64,000 nucleotides of DNA from Plasmopara viticola (GCA_001695595.3 MBPM02000005.1:1054001-1118000), one strand, 5' to 3'. Shown: positions 22,735-34,676, counted from the stretch's first letter. Program-made: numbers and translations. Notes: generated by a model from the sequence alone, not told the origin.

Positions 22735-23225
22735 CTAAGGCTTAGAATACTTGAAGTCAGTTGTAAAGTAAACCAGGAGCGCTTCATTAGCTGGGGTTGA
22801 AGATACGTAAAGTCGGTTGACATTCATCGGGTGCACTTTTAGCAGTAACTTTGCATCGGACGCTGAATCTTGAACGTACCGCGATGGTCCATTGCGACAA
22901 ACTCTCTTGATGAGCTTCGGTACATCAATAATGATCAAACACTCAGTACATGCAGACTTTGTGCATAATCAGGCCATCCTTCGCTCTGAGTTTACCACAT
23001 AATTTTGATGGATGTTGTGAGAGTGCGATGTTTTATGTATACTTTTCTTTCAAACCTATTGTCTCCAATGTTCTTGCTGCTGCACTCCGCGCTCGCAAGC
23101 AATCAAGACCAACGTTAGTGAGACGATAAATGAAATTTCCGCCGAGAGTGTGCGATTCCTGCGGCGCAACTTCATAACGCAACACGATGTTGAGGACTCT
23201 GGAGGAATATCTTCAAGAAAAACCA
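22735..23225 (-). pseudogene. Conserved coding remnant 'S' (spacer B, left)
   Basis: This copy carries IIIDVPKLIKRVCRNGPSRY through VHPMNVNRLYVSST, plus the APQESHTLS-type piece near 23140 altered to VAPQESHTLGGNF. No element interrupts it, so it preserves the empty site of E4. Confidence 0.35.
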
Positions 23226-23279
23226 AAATTAAGTTGTTGTCGAAAGCGCTAAAATGACGGAATTAAATCTATGAATTTT

Positions 23280-25060
23280 GGCATTTTGAGCCATATTCGC
23301 ATATTAGTTACCCATCTCAATTAGCTTTGGTAAGCCGTTGCGTCTGCAAGGCTAAAAAATTGGAATTCGCTACCAGTTTGCTATCAAGCGAGCAAAAAAT
23401 TGAATTTTAATTCCAGTGTATCAAAGTTAAGTGGCGAAAAGCTCGTGCCTCATGATGCGACCTGATCGAAGTATGGAGCAGGTACACTTCGTTGCTTCTC
23501 GTTACTATGGGAATTAGCACTCTCTGATCTCCGCGGCTCGCGTAATGTATATAAGCGCTTGAAAAATGATCCAATTGATAGAAAGATGCATGAAAGAACA
23601 AAACAATGTAAAAAGTGTGTATAAGTCTGAAAACTGTTCTAAAATTATTCTTAACCAATTGTAATAGCGTACAGGCTTAAGTTAAGAAACAATAAGGTCT
23701 TAAGTCTGTCCCGCTATTGGTATTGTATAGTATTGTATTACGTTATCGTGTTGCCAAGTTATGCACGTGCTAGGCTCTATGGCTAGTCACGGCATAGAGT
23801 GGTGTCCGCATACGTCGAGTCTCGTTCGGCGGGCAGTGCAGCCAGCACCTGGGTCTTCCATTATTTTGTGTAGTTCTGACTTGGTAAGAGCCCAGGTGGC
23901 GCCCTGGTGCTGGAGACCGTCGCGTCGAGAGTGAGACTCGTTAGAGACCTTCAGATGCCCGAGAGCACCTGCCCGAAGCGCGCGAGCATTTAGCCCCTGC
24001 GCTTGGAAGGAGGGCGTCACCCCAACCTTTTCCGAAAACCCGCTATTGGTCTTGCACATAAAGTGATATTCCTACTATACCTCGGACTGATTAATTCGCC
24101 GCCATCTAGCTTGGTCGAATCGACCTAACATAATCTCGATACTTGAAACTTGTTGTCGTCTGCGTTGGTAACTTCCGGACCTTGTTTGCCTTTTTTACTC
24201 AAATAGATGTCTTGGTTCGGGTGCCATATGAGAAGTGCTACTTCGAAGAACGTGACATATCCATCACGACTGGTGAAGTAAGCTCGCATTAACAAGGCAA
24301 ACGGCTAAGAAGAACCGCGGTCTGATGAACTTCGACAAACAGAAACTCAATGTGTACAGTCCCAGAATAAGTGCGACGCAATTGTCGTCACCGGCAGGTT
24401 TGCCTTGACCGACTTTTACGCAATTTTTTAAAATATTCCCGAAATCAAAACTATCTATAGCAATTATACAGATTCCAATTAGAAAGAAGTTCCAGATATC
24501 CCATAATCATGTGGAACCAAGAGACTCTTTTGGCTGAAAGTAATCAAGGATGTTTATAAAGCCAGATAGAGTAAAGAGGAACGATAGCTCAACAGTTGAT
24601 GGCTGAGAGCCACCACTTAGGCAGTAGCTAGGAAATAAGTCGTAAGGCTCTCCAATGCATACCGCATCTCAATTCGCTTTGAACACTCAACAATCCTCCT
24701 GCTTCACCGACTTCGCCCCGCTCGCGCCTCAACCTCGTCCGACAACCGACTTTGATAAGCTTCCTCCGCGACTGTGTTACATAGTAGCACTTGTCGTGTC
24801 AAGTTCAATGGTTCAAGAGAAAGGTGCGTTTGTTCACATAGTGAAAAGCGAGTCATTTTGTGATTACTGGTAAGCCTCATAGTGGGAATGACGAGATTTC
24901 AAAGGGCTCTCTTTAGAAGTTAAGCGGCTAATTAGTGTGGTTGCACGCTTGTGTGGTACAAACATCTGAAACCTCCTCAATTCGTCTGTAATTTAGTGCT
25001 TTTGCCATTTGATGAATCCCTGGGCCATTGAGAATAATTTTAAGATAAGTTACCAATTTG
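23280..25060 (+). repeat. LTR/leader-like block, plus orientation (spacer B, left)
   Basis: Matches 15000-16260 in the same orientation, with element E6 inserted at 23722-24038. Near 23350 a short inverted piece (GGAATTCGCTACCAG segment) replaces the usual continuation of the VSRC-encoding segment, a local rearrangement not seen in spacer A. Confidence 0.5.
23722..24038 (-). mobile_element. LINE-derived short non-autonomous element E6
   Basis: Minus-oriented with a perfect 12 bp target duplication CCCGCTATTGGT at 23710-23721 and 24039-24050. Compared with relatives it lacks the CTCGGTGCTGG-adjacent segment (GAGGTCGTGA on the plus strand). Confidence 0.95.
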
Positions 25061-25410
25061 GATTCGCTTAATCTACATTGAATACGACAAAGCTATTTCG
25101 TGCGGCTTCGTTGTATGGGAAATCGAAAGACTCGTACCCGTTTATAGACAACACTGAGCTTCTAACAAACCGTAACAAGTAGCTCGACAAGCTACGAATA
25201 GTCTTGTGGCTATCAACGGTAAAGCAGCTAAAGCGTTTCCAGCGTATCCGAACGAAATCCATTTGTAAGGGCTTAGCTCCCAGAAAGTTAGTACTGAAAG
25301 CTTAAAGCGCCAAATATAGCAGATCCAAGAGCTTTTAAAAGGTACAGTGTATCACTTCATTCATTTAAACAGAGAGAGTAGACTGTAACACAGAATTTAG
25401 TCAACTTTGT

Positions 25411-25640
25411 ATGTACTATTTAGATTTTATCAAAATAGCGCTGAGAAGCCCAGCAAGTATGGCTCAACAAAAAGGCTGTACGGCTGAGATCCTTTTTCCA
25501 AACCCAAGACCTCGTCAAATAAGTCCTCTTGACAACAATGAAAATTTACGGCCAACGTTGCGCTCAATATTCCGAGTGCCGACTCCGCAAGATGCGGCAA
25601 GTGCCAATTGCCAAGCGTATTCACCAGCTAAGGCTAATGT
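25411..25640 (+). pseudogene. Gypsy gag N-terminal remnant (spacer B, left)
   Basis: Reads FIKIALRSPASMAQQKGCTAEIL, then in the same frame IFRVPTPQDAASANCQAYSPAKAN, the best-kept plus-oriented copy of this piece. It breaks at about 25640 into the inverted gag C-terminal-like block. Confidence 0.6.
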
Positions 25641-25940
25641 ACTTCGCCCCGCTCGCGCCTCAGCCTCGTCCGACAACCGACTTTATAAGATTCCTCCTCG
25701 ACTTAGTTACAGTTAACACGCATTGTCTCTCCGGTTGTATTGCCATTTCCTTTCTATCTTTTATCAGGGCCGCGCGGATGTATGACAAACGTAAAGTAGT
25801 TGTAGAAGTTGCCACGGCCATGTGTATCGTTGTGACTGATCGAATCTCGATGTGGTGCTCGATTGTCGCTCTCCTGGTGACGAGCTTGAAAGCTTTCATG
25901 TCGCTGAGCACCCATATGCCAATCGTCTTTTGAGAAGTAC
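25640..25940 (-). pseudogene. Inverted gag C-terminal-like block (spacer B)
   Basis: Same block as 17010-17400: minus-strand KDRKEMAIQPERQCVLTVTKSRRNL. On its right it runs straight into minus-oriented gag at the GAAGTACTCGGGCTC joint, consistent with a deletion that removed everything between two gag parts. Confidence 0.35.
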
Positions 25941-26770
25941 TCGGGCTCTAATTCTTATCGTCTTCCCAGTTTCCTCCTGGAATCCACTCTGGAGAAAGAA
26001 CCGCTTTTATAATTCACTGAATTTCATTTTAGTTTGGGACATTAACTCCTGGAATTTAGAGACGCACTCGTCAATCGTTTCCTTTTTTGTCAGGAAAAAC
26101 ATCCGCTCTCGAAGATCACGTCCGAAATTGTTGGCCTAAATGGTGTGCGCAATTGAGTTCCAACAGAACCCATGTCTTGTGCACGTCCATGCGCTTGCAG
26201 TCAACAATAAAGGCACGATACCAATTAAGTATGGTTTGCCTAAATTACTTGAGATTAACATCACAAAGTCTGACGACTCTGTTGTCATCAAGTGGCGCTA
26301 CCTGGCGTAGTACCTTCCGCTGTAAATTTTCATGCCAAGCCTCCCTTCATGAACAGTAGGATCGTTTTTCTTTCACTCGACTCTTGATGCAACGAGAAAC
26401 TTGAAGTGCTCATTAGCCTGTTGCATTTGGACTTGTGTTCAAGCTTGACCTGGGTATGAGATTGTTGTTGTTGCTGGGTGAGACACGGCCGTAGTTGCTG
26501 CATGATCAGTGTGTCTTGTCCTGTCGCTGCAGGGGGAATTCCATTAGCCTTAGCTGGTAAATACGCTTGGCAATTGGCACTTGCCGCATTTTACAGAGTC
26601 GGCACTCGGAATATTGAGCGCAACGTTGGCCGCAAATCTTCATTGTTGTCGAGAGCACTTATTTGACGAGGTCTTGGGTTTGGAAAAAGGATCTCAGCCG
26701 TACAGCCTTTTTGTTGGGCCATACTTGCTGGGCTTCTCAGCGCTATCTTGATAAAATCTAAATAGTACAT
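25940..26770 (-). pseudogene. Gypsy gag remnant, minus orientation (spacer B, right)
   Basis: Minus-oriented counterpart of the gag seen at 61326-60640 and 40150-40990. It includes the Q-rich stretch and LRPTLRSIFRVPTP-type segment near 26560-26650. Stops and shifts interrupt it. Confidence 0.55.
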
Positions 26771-26799
26771 ACAAAGTTGACTAAATTCTGTGTTACAGT

Positions 26800-28960
26800 C
26801 TACTCTCTCTGTTTAAATGAATGAAGTGATACACTGTACCTTTTAAAAGCTCTTGGATCTGCTATATTTGGCGCTTTAAGCTTTCAGTACTAACTTTCTG
26901 GGAGCTAAGCCCTTACGAATGGATTTCGTTCGGATACGCTGGAAACGCTTCAGCTGCTTTACCGTTGATAGCCACAAGATTATTCGTAGCTTGTCGAGCT
27001 ACTTGTTAAGCTTTGTTAGAAGCTCAGTGTTGTCTATAAACGGGTACGAGTCTTTCGATTTCCCATGCAACGAAGCCGCACAAAACAGCTTTGTCGTATT
27101 CAATGTAGATTAAGCGAATCCAAATGGGTAACTTATCTTAAAATTATTCTCAATGGCCCAGGGATTCATCAAAAGGCAAAAGCACTAAATTACAGACGAA
27201 TTGAGGAGGTTTCAGATGTTTGTACCACACAAGCGTGCAACCACACTGATTAGCCGCTTAACTTCTAAAGAGAGCCCTTTGAAATCTTGTCATTTCCACT
27301 ATGAGGCTTACCAGTAATCACAAAATGACTCGCTTTTCACTATGTGAACAAACGCACCTTTCTCTTGAACCATTGAACTTGACACGACAAGTGCTACTAT
27401 GTAACACAGTCGCGGAGGAAGCTTATCAAAGTCGGTTGTCGGACGAGGTTGAGGCGCGAGCGGGGCGAAGTCGGTGAAGCAAGAGGATTGTTGACGGTTT
27501 AAAGCAAATTGAGATGCGGTATACATTGGAGAGCCTTACGACTTATTTCCCAGCTACTGCCATAGTGGTGGCTCTCAGCCATCAACTGTTGAGCTATCGT
27601 TCCTCTTTACTCTATCTGGCTTCATAAACATCCTTGATTACTTTCAGCTAAAAGAGTCTCTTGGTTCCACATGATTATGGGATATCTGGAACTTCTTTCT
27701 AATTGGAATCTGTATAATTGCTATAGATAGTTTTGATTTCGGGAATATTTTAAAAAATGGCGTAAAAGTCGGTCAAGGCAAACCTGCCGGTGACGACAAT
27801 TGCGTCGCACTTATTCTGGGACTGCACACATTGAGTTTCTGCTTGTCGAAGTTCATCAGATCGCGGTTCTTCTTAGCCGTTTGCCTTGTTAATGCGAGCT
27901 TATTTCACCAGTCGTGATGGATATGTCACGTTCTTCGAAGTAGCACTTCTCATATGGCACCCGAACCAAGAGATCTATTCGAGTATAAAAGGCGGACGAG
28001 GTCCGGAAGTTACCGACGCAGACGACAATAAGTTTCAAGTATCGGGATTATGTTAGGTCGATTTGACCAAGCTAGATGGCGGCGTATTAATCTGTCCGAG
28101 GTAATGCAGGGGTATCACTTTGTGTGCATGAAACTGTTGATTTTGTCCAATAGCGGGACAGACTTAAGACCGTATTGCTTCTTAACTTAAGCCTTTTACG
28201 ATATTACAATTGGTGTTGAATAATTGTAGAGCAGTTTTTAGACTTATACACATTTATTTTTTCGGAAAAGGTTGGGGTGACGCCCTCCTTCCAAGCGCGG
28301 GAGCTAGATGCTCGCGCGCTTCGAGCAGGTGCTCTCGGGCATCTGCAGGTCTCTAACGAGTCTCACCCTCGACGCGACGGTCTCCAGCACCAGGGCGCCA
28401 CCTGGGCTCTTACCAAGTCAGAAGTACACAAAATAACGGAAGACCCTCACGGCCTCGGTGCTGGCTGCACTGCCCGCCGAACGAGACCCGACGTATGCGG
28501 ACACCACTCTATGCCGTGGACTAGCCATAGAGCCTAGCACGTGCATAACTTGGCAACGCGATAACGTAATACAATACAATACAATACACATTTATTTTCA
28601 TTGTTTTGTTCTTTCATGCTAAAAAAATGGAATTCGCTACCAGTTTGCTATCAAGCAAGCAAAAAATTGAATTTTAATTCCATTGTATCAAAGTCATAGT
28701 GGCGAAAAGCTCGTGCCTCATGATGCGATTTGATCAAAGTGTGGAGCAGGTAAACTTCGTTGCTTCTCGTCACTATGAGATTTAGCACCCTCTGATCTCC
28801 GCGGCTCGCTTAATGTATATAAGCGCTCGAAAAATGATCTAATTGATAGAAAGATGCCTTGCAGAAGCAACGGCTTACCAAAGCTAATTGAGATGGGTAA
28901 CTGGTATGCGAATCTGGCTCAAGATGCCAAAAATTAAAAATTAAATTCTGTCATTTAAGC
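26800..28960 (-). repeat. LTR/leader-like block, minus orientation (spacer B, right)
   Basis: Reverse complement of 23.3-25.4 kb; for example 27308-27526 mirrors 24655-24873 about 26.09 kb. It contains element E7. Between the leader and gag, a plus-strand frame at 26919-27113 (MDFVRIRWKRFSCFTVDSHK...) recurs in every copy, antisense to gag. Confidence 0.55.
28261..28584 (+). mobile_element. LINE-derived short non-autonomous element E7
   Basis: Plus-oriented with a perfect 14 bp target duplication TACACATTTATTTT at 28247-28260 and 28585-28598, and an ATACAATACAATACAA tail. The mirror positions near 59.42-59.46 kb carry no insertion. Confidence 0.95.
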
Positions 28961-28994
28961 GCATTCGACAACAACTTAATTTTGGTTTTTTTCT

Positions 28995-29435
28995 TGAAGA
29001 TATTCCTCCAGAGTCCTCGACATCGTGTTGCGTTATGAGGTTGCGCCGCAGGAATCGCACACTCTCAGCGGGAATTTCATTTATCGTCTCACTAACGTTG
29101 GTCTAGATTGCTTGCAAGCGCGGAGTGCAGCAGCAAGAACATTGAAGACAACAGATTTGAAAGAAAAGTATACATTAAACATCGCACTCTCACAACATCC
29201 ATCAAAATTATGTGGTAAACTCAGAGCGAAGCATGGCCTGATTATGCACAAAGTCTGCATGTACTGAGTGTTTAATCATCATTGATGTACCGAAGCTCAT
29301 CAAGAAAGTTTATTGCAATGAACCATCGCGGTACGTTCAATATTCAGCCTTCGATGCAGAGTTGCTGCTAAAAGTGCATCCGGTGAATGTCAATCGACTT
29401 TACGTGTCTTCAACCCTAGCTGAGTGAAGCGCTCC
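28995..29435 (+). pseudogene. Conserved coding remnant 'S' (spacer B, right)
   Basis: Uninterrupted copy: the 80-codon MLRYEVAPQESHTLSGNF frame at 29025-29267, then the VPKLIKKVYCNEPSRYVQ and KVHPVNVNRLYVSSTLAE piece ending in a stop near 29427. The two pieces are in different frames with a stop between, so they cannot be one exon as they stand. Confidence 0.35.
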
Positions 29436-29639
29436 TTTTACTGTACAACTGCCTTCGATTTTATAAGACCTTAGGTAGAAAAAACACCCTTGAATATCTA
29501 TTCCGTAAAAATATTGTGTCGAGCTCGCGTGAGATGAGCACAAGATTTTGACGTATCCAGAAATCGCAAGCCAATGAACTCATCCACTCAATCCGCAATC
29601 AGCCGAGCCACCCAACCGACTTTGCTAATCAAAAATTGT

Positions 29640-29935
29640 TTCCAATTCTGCTTTTGAGTTCTACGCTTGTTGCTCTTGCGACAGCGAAGGCCTTTCCGAC
29701 GTTGTTGCCCACTGACGCCGCTTAGGAAAGACGACCAAAACCACCAGCGAGAGAAGGCTTACAAATTCAACTTGGGTGCCTAGGTGGTCTGGTCAGATGA
29801 TCCACGTGAAATGAGGAATACCAGCTTAATGGCCCCGAAAGTGAAAACACTGCTGGAGGTAAGCATGATAAAGACGATGACGCTCACCGACAACACAATA
29901 ACAACGGCGAGCCGGTATCTATTTCTTATGCTGAT
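29640..29935 (-). pseudogene. Two-membrane-segment remnant (spacer B, right)
   Basis: Minus-oriented partner of 22267-22572, with RLAVVIVLSVSVIVFIML and the second hydrophobic stretch preserved and a TAG at the same codon after DQTT. The start codon is lost and the tail is shifted. Confidence 0.45.
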
Positions 29936-30380
29936 GTGTCAAAAACTTGAAAATATTTTTTTTTGCAATGTCTAAATTACAACCGATTTTTGCAATGTTT
30001 ACATGTCAGTTTAACGATCAGGTGTGGCACTAGCCTACTTTTGAATTGAAGCGAGTCTAGCTTTCTTATGCCGCCTCGAACTCGAATATCAGACATTGAG
30101 TGATGAATTAGCAAGCAGGAACTATATTCACTGAATATACGTTTTTGCCTAGAGATCCATGTGTGCAAAAAAGCCTACGAATGTGGATCATGCCACTCGT
30201 AGCAAATTAAGAGGGAAAGTATCTTTGCAAAGGCAGTCGCTGGAACTCAAACGCCGCCCAATCTTAATAACTAGGAATCTGAGGAATCATTGTCCACTTT
30301 TGTGATAGAAAAGCGTCTTTGTAAATAGAAGATGGATTCTTTCGATGACAAGATTATGAAAAATTGCGGAACGTAACATG

Positions 30381-30526
30381 TGTTAACATTACACCGCTGA
30401 ATGCATGTTGAACAGGTGGATGGCTTCACAGTAATTACAAGTACGTCACCATTAGTAATTACATATGGTAGCCGTTCATTGGTCAGGATAAATATATTCA
30501 CTTCGGTTTTTACTTTCTTCTCAACA
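30381..30526 (+). repeat. Copia 5' LTR
   Basis: 146 bp, TG...CA ends, identical to the 3' LTR as far as read. It holds a TATA-like GATAAATATATTC near its 3' end. Confidence 0.95.
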
Positions 30527-30568
30527 GGTTAACAGCCGCAACAAGCTCAAGCAACGTTCTCGCCCAAT

Positions 30569-33500
30569 ATGAACAAGCGCACCGAAGTCCTCCTAGGAAG
30601 TGGTAACTATTACCACTGGGAGTTTAACATGAGGATGACCCTGGCGCGGAAGGGTCTCCTGGGACACATCATGGGCGTCAAGGAAGAGAAGGACGTCACG
30701 GAGGCGTGGCTGGTTAATGATGCCAAGGCGCTAGGCATCATTGCTCAAGGCGTTGAGATCCAGCACCAGACCAAGATTCGGTCGGCTACGCGTGCTATGG
30801 AGGCGTGGGTAACCCTCCGCGATTTCTACAATCGCTCGACTCTTCACAATCGTGTTGTGATGACTCGTCGTCTACATGAGTTCAAGATGGAAAGTGGAAC
30901 AAGCATGGCAGAGCATCTGGACTCTTTTGACGAGCTAGTAGTGGGACTACAGACTACGGGAGAGCAAATTGATGAGTCACGCCAGCTGGTGGTACTTCTC
31001 AGCAGTCTACCTTCGGAGTACGACTTGATTTCGTCAATTGTGGAAAATGCAAGAGACATTTCGTTGATAGAAGTCAAGGAGAAGCTGCTCAAAGAGTCGG
31101 AGAAGCTGCAGAGGAAAGAAGCTACAGAGAAAGCGTTTCGCGTAAATGGAAATGGAAATGCTAGAAGATTCAAAGGCGGACGGGACAATGGGCGAAAGGG
31201 TGGTCCTCCACGCAATAACGGCGGATTCAAGGGAAAGTGCTTCAACTGTGACCAGTTTGGACACATGAAGCGGAACTGCCCCGCCGGTAAAAGATTCAAC
31301 AGCGACGACACGGTGTTTGCTGTTGGTAAAGGGAAGTCATCAGGATGGCTGATTGATAGTGGAGCAACTTCCCACATGACCCCACACAGGAAGGACTTGT
31401 TTGATTACAAGGGCCTAGAAGCTAGCATCGAAGTTACGATTGCAGACGGGAAGAAGTTGCTTGTCAAAGGAGCCGGCACGGTAAAAATGACTGGTTTGAA
31501 CGGAATGAGGATTCGCATGGTTGAAGTTCTGCACATTCCCGGACTCGACAGAAGGTTGCTGTCAGTTGGCAAGCTGGCAGAGCGTGGCATGAGTGTGGAA
31601 TTTTTGCGTTCGTCATGTGTCATTTGGAACAAGAAGCAAGCAATTGCGTCGGGCACAAAAGCTGGAAAGTCGTATTTTCTTGACTGTGAGCAAGAAGAAG
31701 CATGTCTCGTTGAATATACTGGGGCTGACAATCAGTGGGAGCTTTGGCATGCACGCATGGGGCACCCCAGCAAGGATGCGCTGATCAGGACACAGCGATT
31801 AACTAATGGTATCCCGATTATCAAGCAAAGTGTGGAAATATTTTGTGCCGGGTGTTTGAAGGGCAAGCAGACGATCACGGTGTTTCCGTCTCGTTCAATG
31901 ACAAAGACGACACGTGTGTTGGAGCGTGTTCACACAGATGTCATGGGGCCAATGCGAACTATCTCGAAGGGTGGTGCCAAATACATTCTCACGTTTGTGG
32001 ATGACTTTTCACGATATGTTGTATTTTTTTTGATCAAGAGCAAGAGTGAAGTGGCTGGCAAGTTCAAGGAGTTTCTGACATTATACGAAAACCAGTGGGG
32101 TGCACGACTAAGATGTTTGCGATCCGACAACGGAACCGAGTTCGTAAACAAGAAAATGGCAGGAATATGTCAAGAGAACGGCATTGTACACCAGCGCTCC
32201 GTCCCATACAGCCCGCAGCAGAACGGAGTAGCGGAGCGTATGAACAGGACAATTATGGAGAAATCCCGCAGCATGTTACACTACAAGAGCGTATCGACGG
32301 AATGGTGGGCGGAAGCGGTAAATACAGCGGTTTATTTAATTAATCGCTCCAGCAATGCGGTCCATCCTGACACCACGCCGTATGAGCTAGTTTTCAAAAT
32401 GAAGCCTCGAATGGATCACCTGCGCGTATTTGGTTCGCAAGGCTACGCTCATATTGACGATGTGAAACGGACCAAACTGGAACCCAAGAGTTTCAAGTGT
32501 ATGTTTCTTGGCTATGCAGAGAATGTCAAGGGCTATCGCGTGTTTGACTTGGAGAATGCCAAGATTAAAGTGACCCGCTCTGTAAAGTTGGATGAGCGTG
32601 AGGTGGGCGGCATCTACGACACGCAAGAGCTTAAGCCGGAAACAATTGTTCAAGTAGTTAAGGATGGTGATGAAGTCAATGTTCAGCATCAAGTGGATCG
32701 ACAGTCAGTTCCGGACGATCCCATGGGAGCTGGCGAAGAGACAGTCGAGGATGTCAATATGGAGGATGTACATCGTACGCCAAGCGCAGTTGTACAGCGG
32801 CTAATGCCTTCTGAGAGCCCTGTACGAAACGGGCTTGAGCTAACGGAGTATCATCAACCTTCCCAAGTGCAACAAGAAGATCGTTTGGTGTTTCGGCCTG
32901 AATTGGAGCGAACACGAGTAATACGTGAGCCAGTGCTTATGCTAAGAAAGGGTTCCGATGGTGGAGAGTCAACAGAAGGAAGTGAGGGCCCACCGACTCC
33001 AAAGCGTGCTAGGATTGACGAAGATGGACTAATTGCGGAAGCCTTTCTTGCCTACGCTGTGAATATTGACGATGATATGGACTCACCGACTACTTATACT
33101 CAAGCAATGGCAAGCGACGATGCAATGAAATGGCGTGAAGCAATGGATGCTGAGCTTCGCTCTCACGAAGAGAATAAAACGTGGACATTGCAGCCACGAG
33201 GGGAGATTGGACGCACAATTGGATCACGATGGGTATTTGCCAAAAAGCGTGATCAGAATGGCGCTATCGTGCGATACAAGGCACGACTAGTCGCGAAAGG
33301 TTTCAAGCAGAAGTATGGCGTTGACTTTTTCGAGACATATTCCCCGGTTGCCAACATGAATTCGATCCGAATAATTCTCGCGGTATGTGTTGAATGTGGC
33401 TATCAAATGGAACAGCTGGACGTCGACACGGCTTTTCTTAATAGCGTGTTGACGGACAACGTTTTTATGGAAGTTCCGCTTGGTGTCGACAATGCTCAAG

Positions 33501-34663
33501 GAAACATATGTCAACTAAACAAGGCTATTTACGGACTTAAGCAAGCAGCGAGTGCCTGGAACAAGACAATACATCGTGTCTTCATCAGGAATGGCTTTAA
33601 GAGTTGCGGAGCAGATCAATGTGTTTATGTCAAGAGAACTAAAGAAGGTTTTGCTTACGTTGGACTATATGTGGACGACATGATTATCGCAGCAAGAAGC
33701 AGCAAAGAATTAAATCAAGTAAAGGGAGTACTCAAGAATGCTTTCAAGATGAAGGAGCTTGGTCAGGCGGAATTTATTTTGGGTATGGAAATTGATCACG
33801 ACAGGTCAGCTGGAATTTTGATGATCAAACAGACTCGCTACATCGATGACGTGGTCAAGCGATTCGGTCAACAAGATGCCAAAAGTGTTGAAAACCCTTG
33901 CGTATCAGGATTGAAGCTGTCGTCAAAGCAGTCGCCCACAACGGAAGAGGGACGGTCGACAATGCGATCAAAGCCTTATCGCTCTTTGATTGGATGCTTG
34001 CTGTACATAACAACATGCACTTGGCCTGATATTGCTTACGTGGTGACGCAGCTATCACGTTTTCTGGAGAACCCAGGACTACAACATTGGAGCGCAGCAA
34101 TTCGAGTAGTACGGTATCTGAAGACCACGCGTCAAATCGGTATCGTCTACCGAGGAACTGGAAGCGTTACGGTCAAGGCATACTCGGATGCAGATTGGGG
34201 CAGCAACACGGATGACAGACGCTCGGTCTCGGGAATTATGGTCATGATTGCAAGCGCACCAGTGGTATTTAAGTCGAAGTACCAGCGGACAGTTGCGCTG
34301 AGCTCAGCGGAAGCTGAGTATATGGCTCTCAGCTTATGCACACAAGAAGTTCTTTGGACGCGGGCAATGCTAAAGGACATGGGTCACGAGCAAGTTGAAG
34401 GCACACAGGTTTGGGAAGACAACCAGGGTGCGATTGCGTTAGCCAATAACGCCGGATACCATGCTAGGACGAAGCATGTGGACATCAAGCACCACTTTAT
34501 TCGTGAGAACGTGCAAGAAGGACTGTTGAAGATCGAATATATCGACACGAAGAGTCAGCTTGCAGATATGCTGACGAAGGCAGTTGGGACCAAGATGCTG
34601 AAGTATCTGCGCGAAGCCACCGGAATCAAGACCAAGTCAGCAACAAAGGACACACAGCATTAG
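30569..34663 (+). CDS. Copia gag-pol polyprotein, intact
   Basis: 1364 codons without a stop. Domain order is the Ty1/copia order. Gag spans about 1-220. A CCHC knuckle CFNCDQFGHMKRNC starts near 224. The aspartic protease WLIDSGATSHMT lies near 260. A GAG-pre-integrase HHCC region (LWHARMGHPS) lies near 392. The integrase core carries D in HTDVMGP near 455, D near 520 (RSDNGTEF) and E near 556 (GVAERMNRT). Reverse transcriptase starts at RWVFAKKRDQNG near 884 and has YVDDM near 1033. RNase H includes YSDADWG near 1204, SSAEAEYMAL near 1246 and EDNQGAIAL near 1282, and ends at TKSQLADMLTKA. All catalytic residues I can name are present, so the element may be able to move. The ATG lies 43 bp after the 5' LTR, and the stop lies 13 bp before the 3' LTR. 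Confidence 0.97.
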   Translation: MNKRTEVLLGSGNYYHWEFNMRMTLARKGLLGHIMGVKEEKDVTEAWLVNDAKALGIIAQGVEIQHQTKIRSATRAMEAWVTLRDFYNRSTLHNRVVMTRRLHEFKMESGTSMAEHLDSFDELVVGLQTTGEQIDESRQLVVLLSSLPSEYDLISSIVENARDISLIEVKEKLLKESEKLQRKEATEKAFRVNGNGNARRFKGGRDNGRKGGPPRNNGGFKGKCFNCDQFGHMKRNCPAGKRFNSDDTVFAVGKGKSSGWLIDSGATSHMTPHRKDLFDYKGLEASIEVTIADGKKLLVKGAGTVKMTGLNGMRIRMVEVLHIPGLDRRLLSVGKLAERGMSVEFLRSSCVIWNKKQAIASGTKAGKSYFLDCEQEEACLVEYTGADNQWELWHARMGHPSKDALIRTQRLTNGIPIIKQSVEIFCAGCLKGKQTITVFPSRSMTKTTRVLERVHTDVMGPMRTISKGGAKYILTFVDDFSRYVVFFLIKSKSEVAGKFKEFLTLYENQWGARLRCLRSDNGTEFVNKKMAGICQENGIVHQRSVPYSPQQNGVAERMNRTIMEKSRSMLHYKSVSTEWWAEAVNTAVYLINRSSNAVHPDTTPYELVFKMKPRMDHLRVFGSQGYAHIDDVKRTKLEPKSFKCMFLGYAENVKGYRVFDLENAKIKVTRSVKLDEREVGGIYDTQELKPETIVQVVKDGDEVNVQHQVDRQSVPDDPMGAGEETVEDVNMEDVHRTPSAVVQRLMPSESPVRNGLELTEYHQPSQVQQEDRLVFRPELERTRVIREPVLMLRKGSDGGESTEGSEGPPTPKRARIDEDGLIAEAFLAYAVNIDDDMDSPTTYTQAMASDDAMKWREAMDAELRSHEENKTWTLQPRGEIGRTIGSRWVFAKKRDQNGAIVRYKARLVAKGFKQKYGVDFFETYSPVANMNSIRIILAVCVECGYQMEQLDVDTAFLNSVLTDNVFMEVPLGVDNAQGNICQLNKAIYGLKQAASAWNKTIHRVFIRNGFKSCGADQCVYVKRTKEGFAYVGLYVDDMIIAARSSKELNQVKGVLKNAFKMKELGQAEFILGMEIDHDRSAGILMIKQTRYIDDVVKRFGQQDAKSVENPCVSGLKLSSKQSPTTEEGRSTMRSKPYRSLIGCLLYITTCTWPDIAYVVTQLSRFLENPGLQHWSAAIRVVRYLKTTRQIGIVYRGTGSVTVKAYSDADWGSNTDDRRSVSGIMVMIASAPVVFKSKYQRTVALSSAEAEYMALSLCTQEVLWTRAMLKDMGHEQVEGTQVWEDNQGAIALANNAGYHARTKHVDIKHHFIRENVQEGLLKIEYIDTKSQLADMLTKAVGTKMLKYLREATGIKTKSATKDTQH

Positions 34664-34676
34664 CGGTGAGTGGGAG

